From the NCBI RefSeq assembly GCF_007751035.1, contig NZ_CP036433.1, positions 1,779,001 through 1,843,000 of the forward strand: a stretch of 64,000 bases of DNA. The letters run 5' to 3'. This stretch comes from Lignipirellula cremea. GTDB taxonomy: Bacteria; Planctomycetota; Planctomycetia; Pirellulales; Pirellulaceae. Positions 26,328-35,748 of the stretch are shown here, piece after piece. Below the pieces are notes generated by a model that did no database searches, had not been told where the DNA came from, and saw only the letters and a list, made by a program, of their open reading frames with translations. Numbering within the stretch: position 1 is the stretch's first letter; each line of letters opens with the position of its first letter. Made by a program: the position numbers and the translations under genes.

Positions 26328-29300
26328 ATGATGTCGCAACTTTCGGAACTGGAATCGCAACTCGCACAAACCTTGCTAGCAGATCGCTATCGGTTGCGCC
26401 GCAAGCTGCGCGGGATTGCGCAGGCGATCGAACAGGGGAAGCCGTTTGATCGCAGCCTCACCCGGGCGGCAGAAGAGATTCACCGCTCGATCGAAATTCG
26501 CGAGAAACGGCGGCAGCAAGCGCCGACCGTCACGCTGGAAGAAAGCCTCCCTGTTTCCGCCCGGGCCGCCGAGATTTCCGCCGCCATCGCCGAGAACCAG
26601 GTCGTCGTGGTCTGCGGCGAGACCGGCTCCGGCAAGTCGACGCAGCTCCCCAAGATCTGCCTGCAGCTGGGCCGTGGAATCGAAGGGATGATCGGCCATA
26701 CGCAGCCCCGGCGGATCGCGGCCCGGTCCATCGCCGCCCGCCTGGCGGAAGAGCTGCAGTCCCCGCTGGGGAAAGATGTCGGCTTCAAGGTGCGGTTCAC
26801 CGACACCACGCGGCCGGAAACGTACGTCAAGCTGATGACCGACGGCGTGCTGCTGGCGGAGACGCAGAGCGACCGATTCCTGAACCTGTACGATACGATC
26901 ATCCTCGACGAAGCCCATGAGCGGTCGCTCAACATTGATTTCCTGCTGGGCTATTTCAAAGGGCTGCTGCCCAAGCGCCGCGACCTGCGGTTAATTATCA
27001 CCTCCGCCACCATCGACGCGGAACGCTTTGCCGAGCATTTCGCCGACGAGCGCGGACCGGCCCCCGTGATCGAAGTTTCCGGCCGCGCCTATCCGGTCGA
27101 GCTGCGGTATCGTCCCCTGCTGAACGAAGACGACCCCGATCTGCAGCAGGCCGTCTGCGAAGCGGTGCGTGAAGCGGCCGCCATTGATACGGGCGACATC
27201 CTTATCTTCCTGCCGACCGAACGGGAGATTCGCGAGACGACCGCGGCGCTCCGCAAGATTCATATCCCCGGCGACAACGGTCGGCGGACCGAGATCCTGC
27301 CGCTGTACGCCCGGCTGTCGAACCAGGAACAGAACAAGGTGTTCCGGCCGCACTCCTATCGCCGCATTGTGCTGGCGACCAACGTGGCCGAGTCGTCTCT
27401 GACCGTCCCCGGCATCCGCTTTGTGATCGATACAGGCGTCGCTCGCATCAGCCGTTATTCGCCGCGCAGCAAAGTCCAGAGGCTGCCGATCGAGGCCGTC
27501 TCCAAGGCGTCGGCCGATCAGCGCAAAGGCCGCTGCGGCCGCGTCGGGCCGGGCATCTGCTTTCGCCTGTATACCGAAGAAGACTACCTGGGCCGCGATC
27601 CGTACACCACGCCGGAAATTCGCCGCACCAATCTGGCGTCCGTCATTCTGCAGACCACGGCGCTCAAGCTGGGGGCGATCGAGCAGTTCCCCTTTCTCGA
27701 TCCGCCCAAGCCCGAGCATATCCGCGACGGCTATAAAACGCTGTACGAAATCGGCGCCATCGACGAAGACCGGGAGCTGACCGACCTGGGCCGCCAGCTC
27801 AGCCGCCTGCCGGTCGATCCTCGCATTGGCCGCATGATCCTGGCCGCCCACGACGAGCATTGCCTGGGCGAAATGCTGATCATTGCCTCGGCCCTGGAAC
27901 TGCAGGACCCGCGGGAACGGCCGGTCGAAAAACGGGAGGCGGCCGACGAAATGCATGCCCGGCATGTCGACGAGAAATCCGACTTTATGTCGATCCTCAA
28001 GCTGTGGGACTTTTATCACCAGCTCCGCTCCGACCTGTCGCGCAATCAACTGCGCAAAGCGTGCCAGAAAAACTTCCTGTCGGCCAACCGGTTGCGGGAA
28101 TGGACCGACGTCCATCGCCAGTTGCGGGAACTGGCCGACCAGACCGGCCTGCTGATGTCGCCGAGGAAGAACGATTACCTGGCGATTCACCGCGCCCTGT
28201 TGACCGGGCTGCTCTCCGGGGTGGCGTTCAAGAGCGACGCCCATGAGTACACCGGCGCGGGCGGGGTGAAGTTCCACCTGTGGCCAGGCTCGGGACCGTT
28301 CAAGAAAAAGCCGCAATGGATCGTGGCCGCCGAGGTGGTCGAAACGACCCGCCGGTACGGCCGCACGATCGCCGCCATTGAACCGGAATGGATCGAGCCG
28401 CTGGCCCAGCACCTGGTGAAGTGTTCTTACAGCGAGCCGCACTGGAGCAAGAAAAACTCCGCCGTGATGTGCTACGAAAAGGTCTCGCTGATGGGGCTGC
28501 CGATCGTACCGAAACGTCGGGTGCGTTACGGCCCGATCGACCCCGAGTACGCCCGGGAATTGTTCCTGCAGCACGGTCTGGTCGAAGGCGACATGCCGCT
28601 GCGCGCTCCCTTCCTGGAGCACAACGCCGAACTGCTGGAGCAGGTCAAATCGTTGGGCGCCAAAACTCGCAGTCGCGAGTTCATCGTCGATGACCGGGCC
28701 ATCTACCGCTTCTACGACGGCGTCCTGCCGGAAGAAGTTTACGACGGCCAGAAACTACATAAATGGCGGAAGCTGGCTGAAGCCGAGAACCCTCGCGTCC
28801 TGTTCATGACCGAAAGCGACCTGCTGGAGGAAGAGCCGGTCGAAATGGCGGACGAAGCCTTCCCCGACAAGCTCGACGTCGGACCGATGGCCTTACCGCT
28901 GGAGTACCTGTACCAGCCCGGCGACGAAGCCGACGGCGTGACGCTCACAACCCCGCTGGCCGGCCTCAACCAGCTGGACGCCGACCGTCTGGGCTGGCTG
29001 GTGCCGGGCCTGCTCAAAGAGAAGGTCATCGCGCTGATCCGCTCCCTTCCCAAGCAGATTCGCCGCAATCTGGTGCCGGCGCCGGAAGTCGCCCAGCAGG
29101 CGATCTCCCGGTTGACCTATGGCGAAGGGCCTTTCCTGCCCGCCGTCGCCAAGGTGCTTTCGCAGCTGGCGGAAGAGCCGATCCCGCTCGACAAATTCCG
29201 TCTGGAAAAACTGCCCGACCACCTGCAGATGAATGTGCGGATCGTCGACGAAGGGGGCGCCGCCCTGGCGGCTGGCCGCGACTTGCATCAGCTGCGTTCC

Positions 29301-30227
29301 GCCCTCAGCCAGGAAGCGACCGAGTCGGTCGCCGAGCTCGACGACAGCGCCTGGCGACGGGACGACATCACCACCTGGGACTTTGACGACCTGCCGGCTC
29401 AGGTCGAGATCCCCCGCGGCGCAATCCGCGTGCCGGCCTATCCGGCCCTGGTCGACCAGGGTAACAACGTGGCTCTGCGGCTGTTCGATTCCCGGGCCGC
29501 CGCCGAACGGGCCACCCGGGGCGGCATCCGCCGGCTCTACATTCGCTCCGAGAAAAAGGCGCTCCGAGCGCACGTCGCATGGCTGCCGTCGCTGCCGCAG
29601 ATGAAGCTGTTCGCCGGTCCGCTGGGCGGAGCCGCCCAACTGGAGCAGCAGCTGGCCGAGCTGATCGCCGATCGCGCCTTCCTGGGCGATCGTCCGCTGC
29701 CCCGCACGCGGGAGCAGTTCCAGCAGCAGCTCAAATCCGGCCGCGACCAGGTGCAGCTGGCCGTGCAGGACATCCTGCGGGTGACAAGCGACTTGTTCGC
29801 ACAGTACCACCAGGCTCGCCTGGCGGTGGAAGAAGCGTCGTCGAAAAACGGCTTCGCCATTCACGATGCTCGCCGTCAGCTCAAAGCGCTGACCGCCGGC
29901 GAATTCCTGACCGATACTCCCTGGCGCTGGCTGCAGCATCTGCCGCGGTATCTGCAGGCGATCGTCGTCCGTTTTGACAAACTGAAACAGGGCGGCGGCC
30001 CGCGCGACCGGGCCAGCTACGACGAACTGGCCCCCTGGCTGGAGATGTACGAGCAACGACGGGAACGCCTGGACGAAGCCAACCTGGACGACCCTGAGCT
30101 GACCGAATTCCGCTGGATGCTGGAAGAGTTCCGCGTGTCGCAGTTCGCCCAGCAGCTAGGGACCTCGGTCACGATCAGCGCGAAGCGCCTGGAGAAGCAG
30201 TGGGCCAAAACGACGTCCCCGCCCTAG
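26328..30227 (+). CDS. hrpA: ATP-dependent RNA helicase HrpA
   Basis: A 1299-residue DEAH/RHA helicase, about the length of E. coli HrpA. Walker A is GETGSGKST (97-105), the DEAH box is ILDEAHERS (192-200), motif III is SAT (226-228), and motif VI is around DQRKGRCGRVGPG. The helicase core is followed by winged-helix and HA2 domains and by the long C-terminal DUF3418 region that distinguishes HrpA from other DEAH helicases. In E. coli it remodels mRNA and rescues stalled ribosomes. Start is ATG at 26328 (MMSQL); the second Met is equally possible. Confidence 0.93.
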   Translation: MMSQLSELESQLAQTLLADRYRLRRKLRGIAQAIEQGKPFDRSLTRAAEEIHRSIEIREKRRQQAPTVTLEESLPVSARAAEISAAIAENQVVVVCGETGSGKSTQLPKICLQLGRGIEGMIGHTQPRRIAARSIAARLAEELQSPLGKDVGFKVRFTDTTRPETYVKLMTDGVLLAETQSDRFLNLYDTIILDEAHERSLNIDFLLGYFKGLLPKRRDLRLIITSATIDAERFAEHFADERGPAPVIEVSGRAYPVELRYRPLLNEDDPDLQQAVCEAVREAAAIDTGDILIFLPTEREIRETTAALRKIHIPGDNGRRTEILPLYARLSNQEQNKVFRPHSYRRIVLATNVAESSLTVPGIRFVIDTGVARISRYSPRSKVQRLPIEAVSKASADQRKGRCGRVGPGICFRLYTEEDYLGRDPYTTPEIRRTNLASVILQTTALKLGAIEQFPFLDPPKPEHIRDGYKTLYEIGAIDEDRELTDLGRQLSRLPVDPRIGRMILAAHDEHCLGEMLIIASALELQDPRERPVEKREAADEMHARHVDEKSDFMSILKLWDFYHQLRSDLSRNQLRKACQKNFLSANRLREWTDVHRQLRELADQTGLLMSPRKNDYLAIHRALLTGLLSGVAFKSDAHEYTGAGGVKFHLWPGSGPFKKKPQWIVAAEVVETTRRYGRTIAAIEPEWIEPLAQHLVKCSYSEPHWSKKNSAVMCYEKVSLMGLPIVPKRRVRYGPIDPEYARELFLQHGLVEGDMPLRAPFLEHNAELLEQVKSLGAKTRSREFIVDDRAIYRFYDGVLPEEVYDGQKLHKWRKLAEAENPRVLFMTESDLLEEEPVEMADEAFPDKLDVGPMALPLEYLYQPGDEADGVTLTTPLAGLNQLDADRLGWLVPGLLKEKVIALIRSLPKQIRRNLVPAPEVAQQAISRLTYGEGPFLPAVAKVLSQLAEEPIPLDKFRLEKLPDHLQMNVRIVDEGGAALAAGRDLHQLRSALSQEATESVAELDDSAWRRDDITTWDFDDLPAQVEIPRGAIRVPAYPALVDQGNNVALRLFDSRAAAERATRGGIRRLYIRSEKKALRAHVAWLPSLPQMKLFAGPLGGAAQLEQQLAELIADRAFLGDRPLPRTREQFQQQLKSGRDQVQLAVQDILRVTSDLFAQYHQARLAVEEASSKNGFAIHDARRQLKALTAGEFLTDTPWRWLQHLPRYLQAIVVRFDKLKQGGGPRDRASYDELAPWLEMYEQRRERLDEANLDDPELTEFRWMLEEFRVSQFAQQLGTSVTISAKRLEKQWAKTTSPP

Positions 30228-30231
30228 CAAG

Positions 30232-30387
30232 TCTTAATCTTAATCTTAATCTTACTCCCTCTCCGAGCGACGTCCGCCAACTCGCTCGCACTCCGGCTCT
30301 CACTTGCTCTCTGTCGCTCTCCGGCTCTCGCTCCACCGCAAACCGGGTTCCTTGATTGGACCGCGCCCGTGGGGATCAAGATTAAGA
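30232..30387. repeat. TCTTAA hexamer repeat with distant inverted copy
   Basis: Three and a half copies of TCTTAA run from 30232 to 30254. The first ten bases (TCTTAATCTT) have a perfect inverted copy, AAGATTAAGA, at 30378-30387. The 136 bp between contain a C/T-rich stretch with CTCCGGCTCTC twice (30291-30301 and 30319-30329). The whole lies between the helicase stop and the QueG start and looks like a small inserted element bounded by inverted repeats or a long hairpin. Confidence 0.55.
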
Positions 30388-30414
30388 GTTTGGAAGAATG
30401 AGGTTCGCCCCGCC

Positions 30415-31539
30415 ATGAATGATCCGGCTACGATCACCGCCTTGCTGCGAGCCGAGGCGGCCCGCCTGGGGTTTGATCTGGCCGGCGTGTGCCGGGCGGA
30501 GGCGCCGCCGCTGGAGCGATTCCGCCAATGGTGCGAGGCCGGTTATGCAGGGCAGATGCACTACCTGCCCGATCGCTGGGAAGCGTACCAGAGCCCGCAG
30601 TCCGTACTGGACGGCGCGCAAAGCATGCTGGTGCTGACGATGAATTATTCTTCCGCGCCGGCGCCCGACCTGCTGCCGGGACAGGGACGCGTCTCGCGTT
30701 ATGCGTACGGCGAATGCGACTACCACGATCTGATCCATACGGCGCTCAAGCAGCTGAAACGCTACTATCTTTCCTTGGCTCCCGCCGGCCAGGTGCGGGG
30801 CGTGGTTGATACGGCGCCGTTGCTGGAGCGGGATCTGGCGCAGCTGGCGGGGCTTGGCTGGCGCGGCAAGAATACGTTGCTGCTGAACAAGCGACGGGGC
30901 AGCCAGTTCTTTCTGGCCGTGCTGCTGTGCGACGAGGAACTGGCGTATGACGAACCGCATCAGGCGGCCCACTGCGGTGAGTGCCGGGCCTGCCTGGACG
31001 CCTGTCCGACGAACGCCTTTCCGGCGCCGTATCTGCTCGACGCCACCCGCTGCATCAGCTATCTCACGATCGAACTCAAAGGACCGATCCCAGAGCCATT
31101 GCGGGCGGGGATCGGCGACTGGATGTTTGGCTGCGACGTGTGCCAGGACGTTTGCCCCTGGAACCGCCACGCCGTCGCCCCGGCTTTGGCGGAGCTGTTG
31201 CCGCGGGACGACTTGAATCCAGTCAACCTGACCGAGTTGTTCACGTTAGACGACGAAGCCTTTCGTCAGCGCTTTCGTCGCACGCCGCTGTGGCGAACCA
31301 AACGAGAAGGGCTGCTGCGGAACGCGGCGATCGTGCTGGGCAACCGTCCCGGCGCGCACGCATTGGCTCCTTTAACGCGGGGGCTGCATGATGCGTCCGC
31401 CGTAGTCCGCGGAGCCAGCGCCTGGGCGCTGGGGCAGCAGTCGTCGCCCGCCGCTCGGCAACTCCTGCAGGACCAGGCCGCGATGGAAACCGACGACGCA
31501 GTCCTTGCCGAGATCCGCCAGGCTCTGGCTGCGGAATAG
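30415..31539 (+). CDS. queG: Epoxyqueuosine reductase QueG
   Basis: A 374-residue cobalamin-dependent iron-sulfur enzyme that reduces epoxyqueuosine to queuosine in tRNA. The two [4Fe-4S] binding groups are clear: CGECRACLDACPTNAF, and later CDVCQDVCPWNR. The N-terminal cobalamin-binding half includes LGWRGKNTLLLNKRRGSQFFL. The C-terminal 60 residues (GLHDASAVVRGASAWALGQ) are HEAT-like, as is common in this family. The ATG at 30415 was chosen because homology starts at once; upstream sequence is the TCTTAA repeat region. No other queuosine genes are nearby. Confidence 0.94.
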   Translation: MNDPATITALLRAEAARLGFDLAGVCRAEAPPLERFRQWCEAGYAGQMHYLPDRWEAYQSPQSVLDGAQSMLVLTMNYSSAPAPDLLPGQGRVSRYAYGECDYHDLIHTALKQLKRYYLSLAPAGQVRGVVDTAPLLERDLAQLAGLGWRGKNTLLLNKRRGSQFFLAVLLCDEELAYDEPHQAAHCGECRACLDACPTNAFPAPYLLDATRCISYLTIELKGPIPEPLRAGIGDWMFGCDVCQDVCPWNRHAVAPALAELLPRDDLNPVNLTELFTLDDEAFRQRFRRTPLWRTKREGLLRNAAIVLGNRPGAHALAPLTRGLHDASAVVRGASAWALGQQSSPAARQLLQDQAAMETDDAVLAEIRQALAAE

Positions 31540-31565
31540 CGGAAACGAAGATCGGCCGCCGCGGG

Positions 31566-32543
31566 TTATCGCTGCTGGGTCATCTGGGCGCGGCGCGTCT
31601 CGATGAGGGCCTGCAGGGTGATCGCTTCCTGGTTGTTGGGATCGCGGGAGAGGGCCTGAAAGATCGCCAGCCGGGCGTTGGCCGGATCGCCGGCCAGGAA
31701 CTGCGACTCGCTGAGATGGTAGTACAGCTCCGCCGACGAATCGCCCCGTTCCACCGCCGCCAGCAGGGAGACCGAAGCCGCGTCGTATCGCTGGAGCGCT
31801 TTGTAGGCCAGGCCCTGGGCGTACATCGCCTTGGCGGGAGCTTTGCCGGGCGGATACTGGTCGACCAGTCCCTGCAGCGTCGCCAGACGGCGTTCGGGTC
31901 GATCCTGTTCCTGGTAAATCTCAGCCGCCGCCAGTTGCACTTCCGGGTAGTGCGGCTGGTAAGCAAGCGCCCTGTGGTAATCGGCCAGCGCCAGGTCGAG
32001 CTTGCCCAGCTGGCGGTTAATGCCGCCGCGGAGCGCCCAGGCTTGCGGCAGTCGGCGGTTGACCTCCAGGGCGGAAACGGCTGCCGTGCGAGCGGCGACC
32101 AGGTTGTTACGGGCCAGCCGCATTTCGCCCAGTTCCACCAGCAACTCCGCCGAGCGACCCGACAGTCGCACCGCTTCTTCCATCTGCGCGAGCGCTTCTG
32201 CTTCCTGACCGCGGCGCCACAGGCTCTGGGCGTATTGCGCCCTGGCCCGTTCGTCGACGGGGCTCAGCTTGACGGACTCGGCGAAGAGCGTTTCGGCTTT
32301 TTCCCAATCGTCGCGCTGCAAGGCTTCTAGTCCCTCCAGCGATTTCTGCCGGGCGGAGACCACATTTTCCGTCGCCGACTGGTTGCGGAATGTGGCGCAT
32401 CCGCTGATCGCCAGCAGGCCGCAAAAGATCCACGCCGCCCCGCATGTTCTGAGGGACGGGTCGGCCGCTGCGAGGGCGCGCACGACTCGCCGCGTCGCCA
32501 GAGCGACCCAGACAGACAGGCGAGTTTGCGGTTTTTTTTCCAC
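31566..32543 (-). CDS. TPR-repeat lipoprotein
   Basis: About 325 residues. A lipobox (GLLAISGC) follows a hydrophobic stretch, so the mature protein starts at that Cys and is membrane-anchored. The rest is a chain of tetratricopeptide units, for example ALADYHRALAYQPHYPEVQL and AEALAQMEEAVRLSGR, giving at least six repeats. There is no ATG at a sensible place; GTG at 32543 or at 32483 are the candidates (the latter gives the more usual signal length). Possible role: scaffold for an envelope complex. It is divergent from the gene at 32818. Confidence 0.8.
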   Translation of the reverse strand: MEKKPQTRLSVWVALATRRVVRALAAADPSLRTCGAAWIFCGLLAISGCATFRNQSATENVVSARQKSLEGLEALQRDDWEKAETLFAESVKLSPVDERARAQYAQSLWRRGQEAEALAQMEEAVRLSGRSAELLVELGEMRLARNNLVAARTAAVSALEVNRRLPQAWALRGGINRQLGKLDLALADYHRALAYQPHYPEVQLAAAEIYQEQDRPERRLATLQGLVDQYPPGKAPAKAMYAQGLAYKALQRYDAASVSLLAAVERGDSSAELYYHLSESQFLAGDPANARLAIFQALSRDPNNQEAITLQALIETRRAQMTQQR

Positions 32544-32817
32544 GTTTTTCTTGGCGGAAAGGCTGTCAAACCGGAGGTGTTCGGTTTCGATTTGGCCTGA
32601 CGCGGGAGGGCGGGTTAAACAGAAACTCGCCGCCTCGCGGGACCCACCGAAACACTCGGCGCACGCATCGTCGGAAAGGGGCGAAGGTGAAAAGTCCCAG
32701 TTGACTACTAGCAAAGGTCCCCAGCTGGGGCAATAGCTGATAAAATCCAGCGGATTGCCTTTACTGGCGCCGCTGGCGCCGGCCTACCTTTCAAAATTAC
32801 CGGAGCGCAGAGCGAGC

Positions 32818-33264
32818 GTGACAAGCGTTTACAACAAAGTGGGGATGCGGTTTGCGTATCCGGAAAACTGGAATGTCACCGACGAGGAGTTAGAGGAATG
32901 GCCCCGCAGCGTCGCGCTGCAAAGCCCCAAAAGTACGCTCTGGACGGTGCATCTGTATCCGGCCGGAGCCGAAATGGAAATGCTCGCCAGCGAAGTCGTC
33001 GAGGCGATCCGCTCCGAGTACGAAGAGGTGGAAGTGGAGCCCCTGCGCGTGGAAATGGGCGACGTGGAGGCGATCGGCCATCAGATGAACTTCTACTGCC
33101 TGGACCTGCTGATCCACGCTGAATCTCGCTGCTTTCGCCAGGGCGCCGCTACCTGCCTGGTGCTGGCCCAGGCCGAGTCCCGCGATTTTGAAGAGCACCG
33201 CCGGGTCATGCAGGCGATGACCCTCAGTCTGACCCTCCCCTTCGATGAGTCGCTGCTGGAATAA
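32818..33264 (+). CDS. Unknown small protein, possibly PsbP/DcrB-like
   Basis: About 148 residues, cytoplasmic by appearance. MRFAYPENWNVTDEEL and the closing HRRVMQAMTLSLTLPFD recall the alpha-beta fold of PsbP/DcrB-like (DUF1795) proteins, which share a hydrophobic-aromatic-YP-x-W start, but the match is weak. The start is uncertain: GTG at 32818 with GGAG upstream, or ATG at 32845. The next gene, a sugar kinase, is 159 bp downstream on the same strand. I cannot assign a function. Confidence 0.6.
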   Translation: MTSVYNKVGMRFAYPENWNVTDEELEEWPRSVALQSPKSTLWTVHLYPAGAEMEMLASEVVEAIRSEYEEVEVEPLRVEMGDVEAIGHQMNFYCLDLLIHAESRCFRQGAATCLVLAQAESRDFEEHRRVMQAMTLSLTLPFDESLLE

Positions 33265-33423
33265 CCCCGTCACCATCCGCCAATCGCGTTTGCCGGCCCC
33301 AGCGACCAGGGGGCCCGGGTTGTGCAGGCGGCCCTGCTGGGGGACCATAACCAGGGTTCGCCGCCTGCCAATGATCGGGTATTGCTAGTCCCGGCCAGCG
33401 CTCGCGGACTCAGGAGTTTCGCC

Positions 33424-34347
33424 ATGAATGCCACGCCCGATGATGCTGACGTCCCCCGCCCGGTTGTGGTGGGGCTGGGAGAAATTCTCTGGGACGTCTT
33501 CCCCAGCGGTCCTCGTTTTGGCGGGGCCCCCGCCAATTTTGCCTGCAGTGCGGCCGGTCTGGGGAAGAACCAGCTCAAGGTATACGTTGCCAGCGGCGTC
33601 GGCCGGGATCCGCTGGGAGAAGCCGCCCTGAACGCCCTGCAGGAGAAGTCCGTCGCCGTCACCTGCGTGCAGCAAGGAGAACGCCCGACCGGCCAGGTCC
33701 AGGTGGAACTGGATGAGAAGGGGCATGCGACCTATGAATTCGCGGCCGACGCCGCCTGGGATCATCTCCGCTGGACGGCCGACTGGGCGAGTCTGGCCGG
33801 GCTGACCGATATCGTCTGCTTTGGCACGCTGGGCCAGCGCGACAGTGTCTCCCGGCAAACCATTCGTCGCTTCGTGGCGGCCACGCCGAGCCGGGCCTTG
33901 CGCATCTTCGACATCAATTTGCGCCCTCCGTTCTTTTCCGACGAGGTGATTCTGGAGTCGCTGGAACTGGCGAATGTACTCAAGCTGAACGACGACGAGC
34001 TTCCCCAACTGGCTCGCCTGTGCGGGCTGTCCGGCTCGCCGGTCGAACTGCTGCGGGCGATCGCCGAACGTTACCAACTGCGGGCCGCCGCGCTGACCCA
34101 GGGGGGCGATGGGGCCCTGCTGATCCGTGGCGACGAGATCAGCCAGCAACCGGTCGAGACGACCACCGTGGTCGATACGGTCGGAGCGGGCGACGCGTTT
34201 ACTGCGGCCCTGGCGCTGGGTCTGTTCCAGCAGCGCGACCTGGCCGAGGTGAATGCCCTGGGCTGCAAAGTGGCCGCTTTCGTTTGCTCCCAGGCCGGCG
34301 CCACCCCGGTTTTTCCGGCCGCTCTGGCAGCGTTTCATCGCGCCTGA
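33424..34347 (+). CDS. PfkB-family carbohydrate kinase (fructokinase-like)
   Basis: A 307-residue ribokinase-fold sugar kinase. The N-terminal motif GEILWDVFPSGPRFGGAPANFA carries the substrate-binding glycines; the C-terminal PfkB signature DTVGAGDAFTAAL holds the anion hole (GAGD) and the catalytic Asp. The GGAPANFA and ILWD forms are most like fructokinases. It would phosphorylate a sugar with ATP in the cytoplasm. The ATG at 33424 was chosen since the long upstream extension lacks family similarity. Exact sugar cannot be determined. Confidence 0.9.
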   Translation: MNATPDDADVPRPVVVGLGEILWDVFPSGPRFGGAPANFACSAAGLGKNQLKVYVASGVGRDPLGEAALNALQEKSVAVTCVQQGERPTGQVQVELDEKGHATYEFAADAAWDHLRWTADWASLAGLTDIVCFGTLGQRDSVSRQTIRRFVAATPSRALRIFDINLRPPFFSDEVILESLELANVLKLNDDELPQLARLCGLSGSPVELLRAIAERYQLRAAALTQGGDGALLIRGDEISQQPVETTTVVDTVGAGDAFTAALALGLFQQRDLAEVNALGCKVAAFVCSQAGATPVFPAALAAFHRA

Positions 34348-34513
34348 ACCGTCCGTTTTCCGGCGAGGCAGCGAAGCTGGCAGCGGGATGGGATTCTCTC
34401 TTTCCCTGCGCGACGGTTCCTGCAACAATGCCCGCCCGTTTTCCTACTGGGGGTTTGGCGCTTTGGCGTCCCCAGGGTGCAGGGGAACGACTGCTTGTGG
34501 AAAGGACGCCGCG

Positions 34514-35467
34514 ATGATCAAACGGACGATCGACTACTTTGCTTACCTGGTGGTCCGGGGTGTGATCTGCGTGATCCAGGCGTTGCCGCTGGATACGTGC
34601 GCGTACGGCTCCCAGATGCTGGCTGTGCTGGCGCACGATATTCTTCGCATTCGCCGCAAGGTCACCAAGGAGAACCTGCGTCTGGCCTTTCCGGACTGGA
34701 CCGAAGAGCAGCGACGCGGTTGCGTGCGAGAGATGTGGGCGCACCTGTTTTTGATGATTTGCGAAATCGCCCATGCGCCGCGGAAGCTGCACGAGTCGAA
34801 CTTTCGCAAGCATGTGCAATTTCATCGAAAATCCGACATGATTCGCTACATGCTGGACGTCCGTCCCAGCCTTTTAGTGCTGGGACACTTTGGCAATTTC
34901 GAGGCGGCTGGCTTTATCGCGGGTCTGCTGGGAATTCCCACGTTTACCATCGCCCGCGACCTGGACAATCCGTATCTTCATAAGTTCATCAACGACTTTC
35001 GCAGCATGAAGGGCCAGTTCATGCTGCCCAAAGAAGGCAGCACCGGCCGGATCCAGGAAGTCATCGACGATGGCGGTAATCTCGCGTTGCTGGGCGATCA
35101 AAGCGCCGGCCCCAAGGGCTGCTGGGTCGATTTCTTCGGCAAGCCCGCTTCCTGCTACAAGTCGCTAGCCGTGCTGACGCTGGTTGGCGGGGCGCCGCTG
35201 GTCGTGATGTACTGCCGCCGTTTACGCAAGCCGCTGCACTTTGAAATCGGCGTGCAAGGAATTGTGGACCCGGCCGATCTGCCGGCGGATATCACCGGCG
35301 TGCGCGAGCTGACGCAGTGGTATAACCACATGCTCGAGGATATGATCCGCGAGGCGCCGGGCCAGTACTGGTGGCTGCATCGCCGCTGGAAAGGCGAACC
35401 GCCCAAGCGACAGCGTCGCGAAAAACGGATCGATCTGCCCGCCGCCTCCGGCAAAAAAGCGGCCTGA
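34514..35467 (+). CDS. LpxL/HtrB-type lysophospholipid acyltransferase
   Basis: A 317-residue protein of the lipid A late acyltransferase family. The catalytic H-x4-E motif is HFGNFEAAG, preceded by an N-terminal membrane-associated helix; the later LLGDQSAGPKGCWVDFFGK and APGQYWWLHRRWK are also characteristic. It would transfer an acyl chain from acyl-ACP to a glycolipid precursor on the inner leaflet, which fits the presence of lipid A genes in many planctomycetes. A GGAAAGGA ribosome binding site supports the ATG at 34514. A good intrinsic terminator lies about 195 bp downstream (35662-35691). Confidence 0.88.
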   Translation: MIKRTIDYFAYLVVRGVICVIQALPLDTCAYGSQMLAVLAHDILRIRRKVTKENLRLAFPDWTEEQRRGCVREMWAHLFLMICEIAHAPRKLHESNFRKHVQFHRKSDMIRYMLDVRPSLLVLGHFGNFEAAGFIAGLLGIPTFTIARDLDNPYLHKFINDFRSMKGQFMLPKEGSTGRIQEVIDDGGNLALLGDQSAGPKGCWVDFFGKPASCYKSLAVLTLVGGAPLVVMYCRRLRKPLHFEIGVQGIVDPADLPADITGVRELTQWYNHMLEDMIREAPGQYWWLHRRWKGEPPKRQRREKRIDLPAASGKKAA

Positions 35468-35490
35468 TCGGGGAACGAGACACTTGATCA

Positions 35491-35598
35491 CTGACGGAAG
35501 TCGACGGTCAGTCGCCTTTTGCTCCGCAAAAGAACGCGATCTTTCACGGAATGAAAGTCGACTTTCCGGCGTCCGTCGTTCCTTGAAACGACGAATCC
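35491..35598. repeat. Dispersed hairpin element, copy B
   Basis: Hairpin 1 is CTTTTGC-TCC-GCAAAAG (35516-35532) and hairpin 2 is CTTTCA-CGGAA-TGAAAG (35541-35557). A third stem, GTCGTT/AACGAC, follows around 35575-35592. Compared with copy A, stem positions differ in pairs (C-G replaced by T-A and the reverse), so pairing is kept. It lies just after the acyltransferase gene. Confidence 0.8.
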
Positions 35599-35661
35599 AT
35601 ATCCGGCAGCTATTCTTATCGCGGTCCGCGTGAACCGATCGCAGCCAACCCGGAATGCAGA

Positions 35662-35691
35662 ACAGCCCGTGGTGACGGGCTGTAGTTTTTT
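35662..35691 (+). terminator. Intrinsic terminator after the acyltransferase
   Basis: A 9-bp perfect stem ACAGCCCGT/ACGGGCTGT with loop GGTG is followed after two bases by six T. This is a textbook Rho-independent terminator for plus-strand transcription from the acyltransferase gene. Confidence 0.85.
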
Positions 35692-35719
35692 GACGACCAG
35701 CTAAGGTTGCCGGAAGTCC

Positions 35720-35748
35720 AAAAAAAAAACGATTCGGATGGCCGAACC
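35720..35748 (-). terminator. Intrinsic terminator for the cold shock gene
   Basis: Read on the minus strand, a short stem TTCGG/CCGAA with a 4-nt loop is followed by a run of ten T (the A run at 35720-35729 on the plus strand). It would end transcripts from the cold shock gene about 155 nt after its stop. The stem is short, so strength is uncertain. Confidence 0.6.

Noticed and set aside
26991-28622. A 543-codon minus-strand frame within the helicase gene
   Set aside because: It is a shadow of HrpA, whose helicase motifs fix the plus-strand reading.
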